Source of the DNA: Allomuricauda sp.
Lineage (GTDB): Bacteria; Bacteroidota; Bacteroidia; Flavobacteriales; Flavobacteriaceae
NCBI RefSeq assembly: GCF_013911645.1
Contig: NZ_JACESV010000006.1
Coordinates: 1-64,000, forward strand
Reading direction: 5' to 3'
Length of the DNA: 64,000 bases
Shown: positions 35,946 to 47,533 of the stretch, one piece after another
Layout of the letters: each line of letters opens with the position of its first letter
Numbering within the stretch: the first letter of the stretch is position 1
Notes under the pieces: generated by a model
Told to the model about the DNA's origin: nothing
The model's input: the letters and a program-made list of their open reading frames with translations, nothing else
Databases searched by the model: none
Translations under genes and position numbers: made by a program

Positions 35946-36470
35946 ATGCCCAAATATCTACTAGAAAACCAAGCTTCGGAGCGATTGATCTTTCGAAAAT
36001 TGAAAGCATCGGATTTTGATGATTGGTTGCCCTTTTATCACAATCCAAAATCCACACGGTTTTGGGAAGGGCTCCCCACAGACCCCGTTAAAGCTTGTCG
36101 AGAACAGTTCAATCGGGTTTTTGAACGTTATGAGAAGGATCTGGGCGGGATGAATGCCCTAACTTCAAAAGAATCGGGAGAATTGGTAGGAATCTGCGGC
36201 CTGCTTGTCCAAACCGTGGATAATGTACGAGAATTGGAGATCGGTTATTCCATACTACCAAAGTATTGGTTGCAGGGCTACGCTATAGAAGCCGCCCAAA
36301 AATGTAAGAAATATGCCTTCGACAATAGCTTTTCGGACTCTTTGATCTCTATTATTCATGTGGACAATATACCATCCCAAAAAGTTGCCAAGAAAAATGG
36401 CATGTGTTTGGACAAAACCACGACCTACAAGGATAATCCAGTCCATATTTTTAGAGTGAATCGAGGATAA
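35946..36470 (+). CDS. GNAT-family N-acetyltransferase
   Basis: 174 residues, of the RimJ/RimL-like type. Pattern: RLIFRKLKASDFDDWLPFY at the start, LVGICGLLVQ, ELEIGYSILPKYWLQGYAIE (acetyl-CoA site region) and IIHVDNIPSQKVAKKNGM. It transfers acetyl from acetyl-CoA to an amine; the substrate is unknown. Immediately adjacent to the DUF192 gene. Confidence 0.9.
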   Translation: MPKYLLENQASERLIFRKLKASDFDDWLPFYHNPKSTRFWEGLPTDPVKACREQFNRVFERYEKDLGGMNALTSKESGELVGICGLLVQTVDNVRELEIGYSILPKYWLQGYAIEAAQKCKKYAFDNSFSDSLISIIHVDNIPSQKVAKKNGMCLDKTTTYKDNPVHIFRVNRG

Positions 36471-36501
36471 TCGTATTTTTGGGCCAATACCATTTTACCA
36501 C

Positions 36502-37752
36502 ATGAAGCTACCCAAAAGCTACGCCATCCTAACACAAAACAATTCCAATACGAAGCAATTGGTGCATAACCTGCTCCGCAACCAACCTATTGATGGTTTA
36601 AAGGAACTACAACCATTGAACGGGCTGCTTTTTTCACGGTCAGAAATCAATCGGTACATGGATGAAGAAGAACGCCATGAAATCAAAATTTTGACCCAGA
36701 AAAGTGACCAAGCATTAAAAACCATGAGCAGCGGCGAACAAAAAAAGGCCTTGCTCAACCATTTACTGCAACAAGATCCTGATTTTATGGTATTGGTGAA
36801 TCCTTTTGATAATTTGGATATGGCCACACAGACCAAGTTGAAAGAACAGCTTTTGGATATTGCTTCCAGCAAAATTCTGGTTCAATTGGTGAGTCGATTG
36901 GATGATATATTGCCCAACACTTCCAACTTTTTTAAGCTTGATGGAGGTAATCTTCATCAATACGATTCGCCCGATGCTTTTTGGAACGAAAACAAAAACG
37001 AACCTATCAGCTTTAGCGGCAAGATTCCACCACCTTTATCCCCGATTAAAGTCGAGGGCACGGAATTGGTCAGTTTTAAAAAAGTATCCGTCAGTTTTGA
37101 TGGGCGTCAGGTTATAAACCAAATCGATTGGACCATCAAAAAAGGAGAATTTTGGCAATTGATCGGCCCCAATGGCAGTGGAAAATCTACCCTCCTATCT
37201 ATGGTTACTGGGGACAGCCATAAGGGCTACGGCCAAGATTTGACGATTTTCGGACAAAAAAAAGGGAGTGGCGAAAGTGTTTGGGACCTTAAACAAAAAA
37301 TCGGCTATTACACCCCTACCATCACCAATACCTTTGGAGGATATCACAGTCTGGAAAATATGATCATCTCCGGGCTCCACGACTCCATTGGGCTTTATGT
37401 ACAACCTACGGACCGTGAAAAGCAATTGGCCAACCAATGGCTTGAGCTTTTACAACTAAACGATAGAAAAAACGATCACTTTCGCGACCTAAGTACCGGT
37501 AATAAGCGTTTGGTTATGATGGCGCGCTCCATGGTAAAACATCCACCATTACTTATTTTGGATGAACCTACGGCAGGGTTGGATGATACCAGTGCGAATC
37601 TTTTTGTGTCCTTGGTAAACAAAATCGCCAAAGAAAGCGAAACCGCTATCATTTTTGTATCCCATCGTAAAGAGCCAGAGCTAGCTCCAGAGTATATTTT
37701 TGAACTACATCCGTCGGAAAAAGGCTCCACAGGTATCACTTCCAAATCATAA
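36502..37752 (+). CDS. Double ABC ATPase with degenerate first half (ModF-like)
   Basis: 416 residues with two ABC modules and no membrane part. The second half (about 190-416) is complete: Walker A GPNGSGKST, a signature-like LSTGNKRLV, Walker B LLILDEPTAGLD and the H-loop VSHRKE. The first half keeps a signature MSSGEQKKAL and a Walker B-like FMVLVNPFDNLD but has no Walker A, so it probably cannot hydrolyse ATP. This resembles the ModF/PhnK-like soluble double-ABC group. Role unknown; no permease gene is adjacent. Confidence 0.85.
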   Translation: MKLPKSYAILTQNNSNTKQLVHNLLRNQPIDGLKELQPLNGLLFSRSEINRYMDEEERHEIKILTQKSDQALKTMSSGEQKKALLNHLLQQDPDFMVLVNPFDNLDMATQTKLKEQLLDIASSKILVQLVSRLDDILPNTSNFFKLDGGNLHQYDSPDAFWNENKNEPISFSGKIPPPLSPIKVEGTELVSFKKVSVSFDGRQVINQIDWTIKKGEFWQLIGPNGSGKSTLLSMVTGDSHKGYGQDLTIFGQKKGSGESVWDLKQKIGYYTPTITNTFGGYHSLENMIISGLHDSIGLYVQPTDREKQLANQWLELLQLNDRKNDHFRDLSTGNKRLVMMARSMVKHPPLLILDEPTAGLDDTSANLFVSLVNKIAKESETAIIFVSHRKEPELAPEYIFELHPSEKGSTGITSKS

Positions 37753-37833
37753 AAGTTTCACAAACAAACACTTAACCCACCCATTCATTTTTTTGTTATC
37801 TTATAGGGAATTCAATCATTAACTTTCCCTTAA

Positions 37834-39297
37834 ATGCAAAAAATAAATGTTAAGCCAGGTGCCAAACTTGCAGATTATAAGGCGTACGGATCCCTTTATT
37901 CTTCTGTGCTGGATTTTATGGAACAGGCCAAGGAGCCTATTGAATCCCTTAGGGGACGAACCATTTGGATGATAAATTCCACTGCCATCGGTGGTGGTGT
38001 GGCCGAAATGCTACCTAGTCAAATGCGGATACTCCGCGAACTTGGTGTATCTATCGAGTGGCTGGTCATCGAAGCCGAAAAAGATGCATTTTTCGATTTG
38101 ACCAAACGTATCCACAATGCTATTCATGGCAGTGGTAACGGAATTTTTACTGAAGAAGACCGAAAAATTTATGAAGAAGTCAATCAAAACAATCTTTCCA
38201 AAGCGTTGGAACTGATCAAGGATGGCGATATTGTTGTGGTACACGACCCGCAACCTATGCCATTGGCCGCCATGATAAAAAAGAAAAAGAACGTTTCCAT
38301 TATTTGGCGGTGCCATATAGGGCTGGAAGATGATACGGAAATAACAGATGCTGTTTGGAAGTTTTTGGAGCCGTATACCAACGATTACGACCATTTTGTA
38401 TTCAGCCTTCCTGCTTACGTTCCAAAGCCTTTAAAAAACAGAGTTTCCATTATACCACCGGCCATTGACCCCTTGAGTCACAAAAACCGTGAACTTCAAT
38501 TGCACAAGTGTATTGGTATTTTGTATCAATCCGGTGTTTTGGATGACCATAAGGCCATTTTGTACCATCGATATGAGCATTTGGTGAGAAAGGTAATGCC
38601 CGATGGCTCTTTTGATGTGTTGGACGCTGGTCAAAACTTGGACTTGATTTATCGCCCCATCGTGACAGAAATTTCAAGATGGGACCGACTTAAGGGTTTC
38701 AAGGAATTGATGGAAGCCTTTATTCAAATGAAATTGGACAATAGGAAAAATGGTGACCCAAAAAGTCTAGGGTACAAACGCATTGAAATGACACTTTTGG
38801 TATTGGGTGGACCAGATCCAGCTTTTGTATCCGACGACCCAGAGGGCAAAGAGGTGCTAAAAGAACTTACGGAAACTTATAAAAAAGTGGACAGCAGCAT
38901 GCAAAATGATATTGCCATCTTATTGCTACCACTGGACAATCCAAAGGAAAATGCTTTGATCGTGAATGCACTCCAGCGTACATCCAGTATTATTGTGCAA
39001 AACTCCATTCAAGAAGGATTTGGACTCACTGCCACAGAGGCGATGTGGAAAAGAAAACCTGTTTTGGTTTCCAACGCCGCTGGACTCAAACTTCAGGTGG
39101 TCCACAACAACACAGGACAAATAAATCCTGACCCCACAGATATTGAAGGTTTATCCAAAACCTTGGCCTATATGCTCAACCACCCCAAAGAAAGGGATAA
39201 ATGGGGCTTTAACGGTCAGCTTCGGGTAATTCAGAACTTCACCTTGTTCAGCCAATTGCTATCGTGGTTGGAAACATTATCGACCAACAAAACATAA
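37834..39297 (+). CDS. TreT-like trehalose synthase / GT4 glycosyltransferase
   Basis: 487 residues. N-terminal Rossmann domain with INSTAIGGGVAEMLPS, the typical start of TreT-type retaining glycosyltransferases, then HDPQPMPLAAMI and WRCHIG. The C-terminal GT-B domain has SIQEGFGLTATEAMWKRKPVLVSNAAGL, the nucleotide-sugar site. TreT joins glucose from NDP-glucose to glucose to make trehalose, so an osmoprotectant role is plausible. Specificity cannot be proved by eye. Single gene ending in a strong terminator. Confidence 0.85.
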   Translation: MQKINVKPGAKLADYKAYGSLYSSVLDFMEQAKEPIESLRGRTIWMINSTAIGGGVAEMLPSQMRILRELGVSIEWLVIEAEKDAFFDLTKRIHNAIHGSGNGIFTEEDRKIYEEVNQNNLSKALELIKDGDIVVVHDPQPMPLAAMIKKKKNVSIIWRCHIGLEDDTEITDAVWKFLEPYTNDYDHFVFSLPAYVPKPLKNRVSIIPPAIDPLSHKNRELQLHKCIGILYQSGVLDDHKAILYHRYEHLVRKVMPDGSFDVLDAGQNLDLIYRPIVTEISRWDRLKGFKELMEAFIQMKLDNRKNGDPKSLGYKRIEMTLLVLGGPDPAFVSDDPEGKEVLKELTETYKKVDSSMQNDIAILLLPLDNPKENALIVNALQRTSSIIVQNSIQEGFGLTATEAMWKRKPVLVSNAAGLKLQVVHNNTGQINPDPTDIEGLSKTLAYMLNHPKERDKWGFNGQLRVIQNFTLFSQLLSWLETLSTNKT

Positions 39298-39308
39298 TTA
39301 TAAAAAAG

Positions 39309-39337
39309 AAAGGTCCTCAAAGTGAGGACCTTTATTA
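39309..39337. terminator. Bidirectional terminator, glycosyltransferase/secDF
   Basis: Perfect hairpin aaaggtcctc-aaagt-gaggaccttt with A/T runs on both sides between convergent genes. Confidence 0.85.
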
Positions 39338-39362
39338 TAAAGTGTAATAAAAAAACGAAAAA

Positions 39363-42329
39363 CTATGCTCCTGTAGCAGCAGCAATTTTCTTCTTTAATG
39401 AATCGAACATTACCGGTGTTGCGATAAATACGGAGGAGTATGTACCCACAATTACACCAATGATCATTGCGAACATAAATCCTCTTAAGCTTTCACCTCC
39501 AAAGGTAAAGATGGCCAACAACACAATCAATGTGGTAAGGGACGTATTCAACGTTCGGCTCAAAGTACTGTTTAAGGCATCGTTGATGTTTTCACCACCT
39601 TTAAACCCTTTGAGAAGGGTGATTTCACGGATACGGTCGAATACTACCACCGTATCGTTCAGGGAATAACCGATTACCGTAAGAATGGCCGCTATAAAAG
39701 CTTGGTCAATTTCCATATTGAAAGGCATAATGCTTCCAGTTAAGGAGAAAATGCCCAGTACGATCATTACATCGTGGAATACCGCTGCAACGGCACCCAA
39801 TGAGAATTGCCATTTTCTGAATCGTAATAAAATATAAAGAAAAACTACCGCCAATGATCCAATAATGGCCAAAAAGGCATTTTTCTTGATATCATCCGCG
39901 ATGGTCGGTCCTACTTTAACGGATTGCAGGATACCTATTGATTTTTCGGAAGCACCCACTGTAAAATCTTCAAAAGAAGTGCCGTCTGGCAAATAATTTT
40001 GCAGCGTGGTATAAAGCATATTTTGAATTTCGGTATCCACCTCAACTCCTTCTTCATCTACTTTGTAGGGCGTAGTAACTTTTATCTGGTTGGCATCTCC
40101 AAAAGTCTTCACATTGGTTCCACTACCGAAAACCGTATTTAGTTCAGAAGCAATTTCTGATGGGTTGACCGCTTTTTCAAAACGAATTTGATAAGAACGT
40201 CCTCCGATAAAATCAACCCCTTGATTCAGTCCATTTGTAAGCAATGAAAAGGTGCTCACGGCTAGTAAGATTCCGGAAACAACATAAGCAATCTTACGCT
40301 TGGACAAAAAGTCAATATTTATTTTGGTGAACAGGTTCTTGGTAATTCCTGTACTGAAATCCAGCCTGCGTCCTTTCTTGTTGGTATAGGCCTCGATCAT
40401 CAATCTGGTCACAAATATCGCTGTGAACAAGGAAGTAACAATACCGATCATCAAAGTAGTGGCAAAACCTTTAATGGGTCCTGATCCAAAAATAAACAGG
40501 ATAATCGCGGTCAATCCAGTAGTAATATTGGCATCCAAAATGGAGGACAAAGCGTTTCCAAAACCATCTGCAATGGCTTGTGCCTTTCCTTTTCCGCGGG
40601 CCAATTCTTCTTTTACCCTTTCAAAAATAAGTACGTTGGCATCCACCGACATACCTATGGTCAAAACAATACCTGCAATACCCGGTAAGGTCAATACTGC
40701 CCCCAAACTGGTCAACACCCCAAAAATCAATAAAATATTGAATATCAATGCAATATCAGCAAAAACTCCAGCTCTTCCGTAGTAGAAAATCATCCAAACA
40801 AGCACAAAAGCCATAGCAATCATAAAGGACATAAATCCACTATCAATAGCTTCTTGTCCCAAGGACGGACCAACAACTTCAGATTGAATAATATCGGCCG
40901 AAGCAGGAAGTTTACCTGCGCGCAATACGTTGGCAATATCTTTGGTTTCGTTTACGGTAAAGGTACCTGTAATTTCGGAACGTCCTCCAGAAATAGGCCC
41001 TGAAGAAACACCTGGTGCGGTGTATACTTTATTGTCCAAAACAATGGCAATACCTGTTTGGTTGTTGTACGCATCTCCCGTCAACTCCTCCCACTCTTTG
41101 GCACCACGGGTATTCATCGTCATGCTAACGGCTGGTTTGTTGAACTGGTCAAAGGTATCCTGTGCATCAGAAACTACGTCTCCACTTATTCTTGGAGTAC
41201 CTTCCCTGTTGGATTTCAACGCATACAGATCAGCTACTTCAGAATCCTTGGCTGGACGCTCCCAAAGAAATCTGGTAAATTGAATATCGTTGGGCAACAA
41301 TCTTTTGATTTCCGGCATCCTCAAGTATGCACCAAGCTCGGCTGTGTCGGAAACCATGGCACGTGCAATGGCATGACTACCTGGATTGGCAGGAAGTAGT
41401 TTACCCAATAATGGATTGGCCTCTTGGGTCATGTCCAAGGAGTCTTGGGATACATCCGAAAGCAACGAATCAATTTCCGATTCAGGTTTTGACACCTCTT
41501 CTTCCTTTGCCTCCGGTTTCAATATATCTTTTAAACGCTCGTTGGCATTTACCAAAAAGTTTCCTATGCTTTGGTTGCTCTGTGGGTAGGTTTCCCAGAA
41601 TTCCAATTGTGCCGTGCTGGACAACAATTCTTGGGCACGGGCAATATCCTTGGCACCTGGAAGTTCTACCAAAATTCTTCCTGAGTTTCCTTCTCTTTGA
41701 ATGTTGGGCTGGGTTACCCCAAATCCATCGATACGTTCACGAAGCACCTCAAATGCAGAAACAATGGATTCATCAATCTTTCTTCTGATGATGGGTTTTA
41801 CCTCATCATCCGTCATTTGAAAATTGACTTCATCACTTAGGCCTTTATTGGCAAAAATATCGGGCGATGCCAATTTGGTATCTCCTTTAATATTATCAAA
41901 GGCATCAAAGAACAACTCCAAATAGGTGTCATCACTATTGGTCGATGCTTCATCGGCATCTGCCAATGCTTTGTTGAAAACAGGGTTTTTGGTATTGTTG
42001 GCCAATCCTTTCAAAATATCCTTTACGGAAATCTGCAAGGTTACATTGATACCTCCTTTAAGGTCCAATCCCTTGTTCAACTCTTTTGTTTTGGCATCCT
42101 CATAGCTCGTAAAGCCCAAAACAGTGTTGTCACTGATGGAATCCAAATACGATGCCTCTAAAGCTTCACGCTTTGCAACATAATCTTCCTCAGCTTCCGA
42201 AATTTGGCTAACTGCGTATGCTTCAGCATCCTTCTCCAACTTACTTGTAATGAAAGTATAGGATAACTGATAGATGCTCACCAAGCCAAAAAGGATCGCG
42301 AAAAGCCTTATAATTCCTTTATTCTGCAT
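39363..42329 (-). CDS. secDF: Fused protein translocase SecDF
   Basis: 988 residues, SecD and SecF in one chain, normal for Bacteroidetes. The SecD half starts with one helix, then GLDLKGGINVTLQISV and the P1 periplasmic domain, then five helices with LPGIAGIVLTIGMSVDANVL. The SecF half begins near 660 (NFTK-like NIDFLSKRKIAYVVSG) and has GGRSYQIRFEK and SLNDTVVVFDRIRE. It uses the proton gradient to pull exported proteins out of the Sec channel. Own promoter upstream. Confidence 0.97.
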   Translation of the reverse strand: MQNKGIIRLFAILFGLVSIYQLSYTFITSKLEKDAEAYAVSQISEAEEDYVAKREALEASYLDSISDNTVLGFTSYEDAKTKELNKGLDLKGGINVTLQISVKDILKGLANNTKNPVFNKALADADEASTNSDDTYLELFFDAFDNIKGDTKLASPDIFANKGLSDEVNFQMTDDEVKPIIRRKIDESIVSAFEVLRERIDGFGVTQPNIQREGNSGRILVELPGAKDIARAQELLSSTAQLEFWETYPQSNQSIGNFLVNANERLKDILKPEAKEEEVSKPESEIDSLLSDVSQDSLDMTQEANPLLGKLLPANPGSHAIARAMVSDTAELGAYLRMPEIKRLLPNDIQFTRFLWERPAKDSEVADLYALKSNREGTPRISGDVVSDAQDTFDQFNKPAVSMTMNTRGAKEWEELTGDAYNNQTGIAIVLDNKVYTAPGVSSGPISGGRSEITGTFTVNETKDIANVLRAGKLPASADIIQSEVVGPSLGQEAIDSGFMSFMIAMAFVLVWMIFYYGRAGVFADIALIFNILLIFGVLTSLGAVLTLPGIAGIVLTIGMSVDANVLIFERVKEELARGKGKAQAIADGFGNALSSILDANITTGLTAIILFIFGSGPIKGFATTLMIGIVTSLFTAIFVTRLMIEAYTNKKGRRLDFSTGITKNLFTKINIDFLSKRKIAYVVSGILLAVSTFSLLTNGLNQGVDFIGGRSYQIRFEKAVNPSEIASELNTVFGSGTNVKTFGDANQIKVTTPYKVDEEGVEVDTEIQNMLYTTLQNYLPDGTSFEDFTVGASEKSIGILQSVKVGPTIADDIKKNAFLAIIGSLAVVFLYILLRFRKWQFSLGAVAAVFHDVMIVLGIFSLTGSIMPFNMEIDQAFIAAILTVIGYSLNDTVVVFDRIREITLLKGFKGGENINDALNSTLSRTLNTSLTTLIVLLAIFTFGGESLRGFMFAMIIGVIVGTYSSVFIATPVMFDSLKKKIAAATGA

Positions 42330-42367
42330 TGATTGTTAATTTTTTAGAAGTTTTCTTAAACAGCGTG

Positions 42368-42398
42368 CAAATATATCATTTCCGATAAGATTTGACAA
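42368..42398 (-). promoter_or_regulatory. secDF promoter
   Basis: Minus strand TTG (42398-42396), 20-base spacer, TATATTTG (42375-42368). Start ATG 39 bases further on. Confidence 0.65.
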
Positions 42399-42555
42399 TA
42401 GAAATTGATGTAATTGCAATTACAGTTGACGGTTATGCCCTAAAAATGAAATTGTCATTCCGGACAAACCAAGAAATCTCCACCTAAATTGATGGGCAAT
42501 TTCATTATGGTGATGTCCAAAATGACAATTTAGTTGGTTGTTATTATGATAGCGT

Positions 42556-43482
42556 TTAAACCTCTAGCAGTCCGTTGGTTTTTTTAACGCCAGCCGCACT
42601 TTCCTGCATTTTGGCCTTTTCGGCATCGGACAGTTCAATTTCGACGATTTTTTCGATTCCGTTTTTGCCCAAGATCACCGGTACCCCGATGCAAATATCG
42701 TCCAAATCATACTCGCCCTCCAAAAGGGTGGAACATGGGAACATCTTCTTTTGGTCGCAAGCAATGGCCTGGACCAATCCAGAAACCGCTGCCCCTGGGG
42801 CGTACCATGCGCTGGTGCCCAATAATTTGGTCAATGTGGCTCCTCCTACTTTGGTTTCTTCCACTACCCAGTCCATTTTTTCTTCCGATAGAAATTCGGA
42901 AACTTTTACACTGTTTCTGGTAGCATGCCCGATCAAAGGTACCATTCCAGTATCGCTGTGTCCTCCTATCACCATACCATCTACATCAGATATCGGCGCT
43001 TCCAAAGCTTGGGCCAATCTATATTTGAATCGGGCACTGTCCAATGCACCGCCCATACCAATAATCCTGTTCTTTGGCAATCCAGTGGCCTTGTGCACCA
43101 AATAGGTCATGGTGTCCATTGGGTTGCTCACAACTATAATGGTTACGTTTGGAGAATGCTCCAAAAGGCTGGTTGCTACCGTTTTTACAATACCTGCATT
43201 AATTCCGATAAGCTCTTCGCGGGTCATTCCGGGCTTACGTGGTATACCCGAGGTAATCACTGCGATGTCGCTATCCGCTGTTTTGCCATAATCGTTGGTG
43301 CTTCCCGTGATTTTGGTATCAAAACCGTTAAGGGAGGCCGTTTGCATTAAATCCATGGCCTTTCCTTCGGCATATCCTTCTTTGATATCCAATAAAACTA
43401 CTTCTGATGCAAAATTTTTCATTGCTATGTACTCAGCACAGCTTGCTCCAACTGCGCCTGCTCCAACTACGGTAACTTTCAT
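42556..43482 (-). CDS. mdh: Malate dehydrogenase
   Basis: 308 residues of the lactate-dehydrogenase-like (type 3) malate dehydrogenase group. NAD site VVGAGAVGASCAEYI with D36-like LLDIKEGYAEG. Substrate Arg in GIPRKPGMTREEL, catalytic His in GGHSDTGMVPL. Converts malate to oxaloacetate in the TCA cycle. Single gene; a TATTTTTG -7 box lies at 43508-43515. Confidence 0.95.
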   Translation of the reverse strand: MKVTVVGAGAVGASCAEYIAMKNFASEVVLLDIKEGYAEGKAMDLMQTASLNGFDTKITGSTNDYGKTADSDIAVITSGIPRKPGMTREELIGINAGIVKTVATSLLEHSPNVTIIVVSNPMDTMTYLVHKATGLPKNRIIGMGGALDSARFKYRLAQALEAPISDVDGMVIGGHSDTGMVPLIGHATRNSVKVSEFLSEEKMDWVVEETKVGGATLTKLLGTSAWYAPGAAVSGLVQAIACDQKKMFPCSTLLEGEYDLDDICIGVPVILGKNGIEKIVEIELSDAEKAKMQESAAGVKKTNGLLEV

Positions 43483-43507
43483 TTGTATAGATTTAAATTT
43501 TAGTCTT

Positions 43508-43515
43508 CAAAAATA
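43508..43515 (-). promoter_or_regulatory. -7 box before mdh
   Basis: TATTTTTG on the minus strand, 25 bases before the mdh ATG. No clear TTG at the expected spacing. Confidence 0.45.
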
Positions 43516-43727
43516 AGGCATTTGGCTCAGAAAAATGCTGACTTTTACCAGTTTTAGCCAGTTCAAGCATTCAAAACGTACAAAGCTGATGTTCGATTAA
43601 AATAGGGGAAGAAGATTCATTAATCCCCAAGAACACAAGAAATGCAAATATTTTATCTTTTTTATGCAATAGTTTCCTACAAACTTACGTTCTAATAGTC
43701 CCAATTTTAATTTAACCTACTTGACCC

Positions 43728-44099
43728 ATGAAAAAGCTCTTTTCATTGTTGTGCATTGTTGGCATAATTGCCATAAGCAACTGTACTCGAGTACCAGAAA
43801 ACCACGACCCTATTTTGGGCATCTGGGCAAAAACAGAGTTATCTAGCATTGAAGGCAAAAGCGCCGGCACCGTTCGTGAAGAATGGATTTTTAACGATGT
43901 ATACCTGGGCCGGTACCAGAGATATTCCGATTCCGAATTGATTTTTTATACTGACTTTAAATGGTCCGAAGACAATGGGACCTATTCTATTATATATGGC
44001 GACCCTCAAGTAACGGATATTACCGTTAGTTTAAAAAAGGCACAGGAACCTGAAGTATTAACCTTGGACAATGGCTCGGTCTTCGCCACCAGGGAATAA
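43728..44099 (+). CDS. Small lipocalin-like lipoprotein
   Basis: 123 residues. Signal peptide and lipobox ISNC. The mature part reads DPILGIWAKTEL, then REEWIFNDVYLGRYQRYSDSE, and strands ending EVLTLDNGSVFATRE. This G-x-W and beta-strand pattern is like small lipocalin-like domains of Bacteroidetes, but the match is by pattern only. Single gene with a terminator. Confidence 0.72.
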   Translation: MKKLFSLLCIVGIIAISNCTRVPENHDPILGIWAKTELSSIEGKSAGTVREEWIFNDVYLGRYQRYSDSELIFYTDFKWSEDNGTYSIIYGDPQVTDITVSLKKAQEPEVLTLDNGSVFATRE

Positions 44100-44124
44100 C
44101 GTGAAGACTACATATATGAAAATA

Positions 44125-44155
44125 GGAGGCCCCGGAAACGGGGCCTTCTTTATTT
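44125..44155 (+). terminator. Terminator after the lipocalin-like gene
   Basis: Hairpin GGCCCCG-GAAA-CGGGGCC followed by TTCTTTATTTTT. Confidence 0.85.
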
Positions 44156-44182
44156 TTATTGGTTGGTTGATTTGGTTTTTTT

Positions 44183-45193
44183 CTATCTGAATCCAAAATT
44201 AACACCAAAGGTGAAAGTACTGAATTCAGAAATATTGTATTCTGCGTTGAGTCTAAAGAAGCCCAGCTTTAATCTTGTACCCAAATTGGCCGAAACTCCG
44301 CTTGCATTTTTGGAAACGGAGAACGGATCTTCCACTGTCTCCGAAAAGAAAGGCCCGTTGGCTTGGTATGTACCCAACAAATCAATGTCCGATTTACCTG
44401 TAATGTACCCCAATCCCCCATAAAAGTTGATCACGGGTATATTTTTAGTGGAAACCACAGCGCTGAAATTCCATGTTTTGAAGGATGCATCAATACGTTG
44501 GTTCTCACCTTCGATAAAATTAGAATCCGTAAAATCGTATTCTCCGTTCAAGTTGGTATAGCCGATTACCGCCGAGATGGCCACGGGCAACATCTTGTCT
44601 GCCGGTAACATTTTGGTAAAGTCATATTGCAATCCTGCACCGAAGAGGCCAATTTTTGCATCGTCATCAAACTTGATCTTGGGCAAAAAGCGTGCTTTCA
44701 CTTCCAAACCTTTAATCAAACCAACGCTTCCTTGAAGGTACCCTGATGGGATAAAATTGAGGTTTTCAGCCGAAAGACCCGTTGGAAGCTCAAACTCCTC
44801 GCGAAAAACTCCACTTTCATCTTCAACAAAAACCTCCACGCCTTCAATATCTCCCAAGCCCGTGGCTACCATTCTCGCCTGACCGGGGTTATTTACAAAG
44901 TCCAGGTTTTCATAATCGGCAGGGTCTAACAAGAATGCCTTTTTATCGTCTTTATTCTTGAACCCGGTCATGTTTCCGATTATGGAAATTTCAAATCCCC
45001 CCAAAGGTTTGGCTTCGGCGGTATTGTACCATCCATTGGAAATACTATAGATGGATGCTTCTGACACAGGGGCCAGATATGCATTGGCAAATTGTTCGGC
45101 ATCTGCCACACCTGCGACAAAAATATCGTTCAAGTCCTGGGCTTTTCCCATGGTTACAGAAACTAGCGCTAGTACTAAAATTATTCTTTTCAT
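44183..45193 (-). CDS. DUF6588 family outer-membrane protein
   Basis: 336 residues. Signal peptide ending MGKAQ, then DLNDIFVAGVADAEQFANAY. The rest alternates short amphipathic strands and ends in an aromatic (TFGVNFGFR), so an outer-membrane barrel is likely. I assign DUF6588 from the N-terminal pattern (ADAEQFANAYLAPVSEA) with moderate certainty. Function unknown. Confidence 0.72.
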   Translation of the reverse strand: MKRIILVLALVSVTMGKAQDLNDIFVAGVADAEQFANAYLAPVSEASIYSISNGWYNTAEAKPLGGFEISIIGNMTGFKNKDDKKAFLLDPADYENLDFVNNPGQARMVATGLGDIEGVEVFVEDESGVFREEFELPTGLSAENLNFIPSGYLQGSVGLIKGLEVKARFLPKIKFDDDAKIGLFGAGLQYDFTKMLPADKMLPVAISAVIGYTNLNGEYDFTDSNFIEGENQRIDASFKTWNFSAVVSTKNIPVINFYGGLGYITGKSDIDLLGTYQANGPFFSETVEDPFSVSKNASGVSANLGTRLKLGFFRLNAEYNISEFSTFTFGVNFGFR

Positions 45194-45217
45194 AATGTTG
45201 AAATTTTACCCAAAACT

Positions 45218-45248
45218 AAAAAACTCGCCTTTGAGGGGCGAGTTTTTG
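45218..45248 (-). terminator. gyrB terminator
   Basis: Hairpin aaaaactcgcc/ggcgagttttt, 19 bases after the gyrB stop on the minus strand. Confidence 0.8.
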
Positions 45249-45266
45249 TTGTGAAATAGCTATTAC

Positions 45267-47234
<1,968 letters not shown>

Positions 47235-47244
47235 TCAAATCCTA

Positions 47245-47252
47245 CAAATATA
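47245..47252 (-). promoter_or_regulatory. -7 box before gyrB
   Basis: TATATTTG on the minus strand, 37 bases before the gyrB ATG. A TTG lies upstream at 47269-47267, but the 14-base spacer is short. Confidence 0.45.
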
Positions 47253-47301
47253 ATCAATACCCTATGCAAATGGTCTATAAGAGCCTGTTGAACAGTCTAA
47301 G

Positions 47302-47324
47302 TTATCAACAAATCCTGTGGAAAA
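47302..47324. other. Two DnaA-box-like sites in the gyrB upstream region
   Basis: TTATCAACA (47302-47310, one mismatch to TTATCCACA) and TGTGGAAAA (47316-47324, reverse complement of TTTTCCACA). They are in the 326-base gap between gyrB and the small barrel gene. The rest of that gap holds the gyrB promoter and two dyads. Two sites alone do not define an origin. Confidence 0.3.
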
Positions 47325-47419
47325 GCACACATTCCCCATCATTCATTTTGAAGTCTCCCCCAATAGTTGGTTGGTCAATAAACTTTCTTTTGGATAATGG
47401 GCTCAAAAACGTGAACAAA

Positions 47420-47505
47420 GTAAACCCTATTGTTTACCCAAACAAGCATGGATTTTTCGGATTTGACAAAAAAATTTGATTTTTTTTCAATAAACGATAT
47501 GTTTA
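47420..47505. promoter_or_regulatory. Two similar dyads upstream of a small barrel gene
   Basis: GTAAAC-N6-GTTTAC (47420-47437) and TAAAC-N5-GTTTA (47491-47505). The second lies 28 bases before the ATG at 47534. Related half-sites suggest one dimeric regulator; none is encoded next to it. Confidence 0.4.
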
Positions 47506-47533
47506 CCGAATATATAAACTCAAATTTTACATT

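Noticed and set aside
47302-47324. Chromosome origin next to gyrB
   Set aside because: Only two imperfect DnaA-like sites, no AT-rich unwinding array and no dnaA gene; recorded as sites only.
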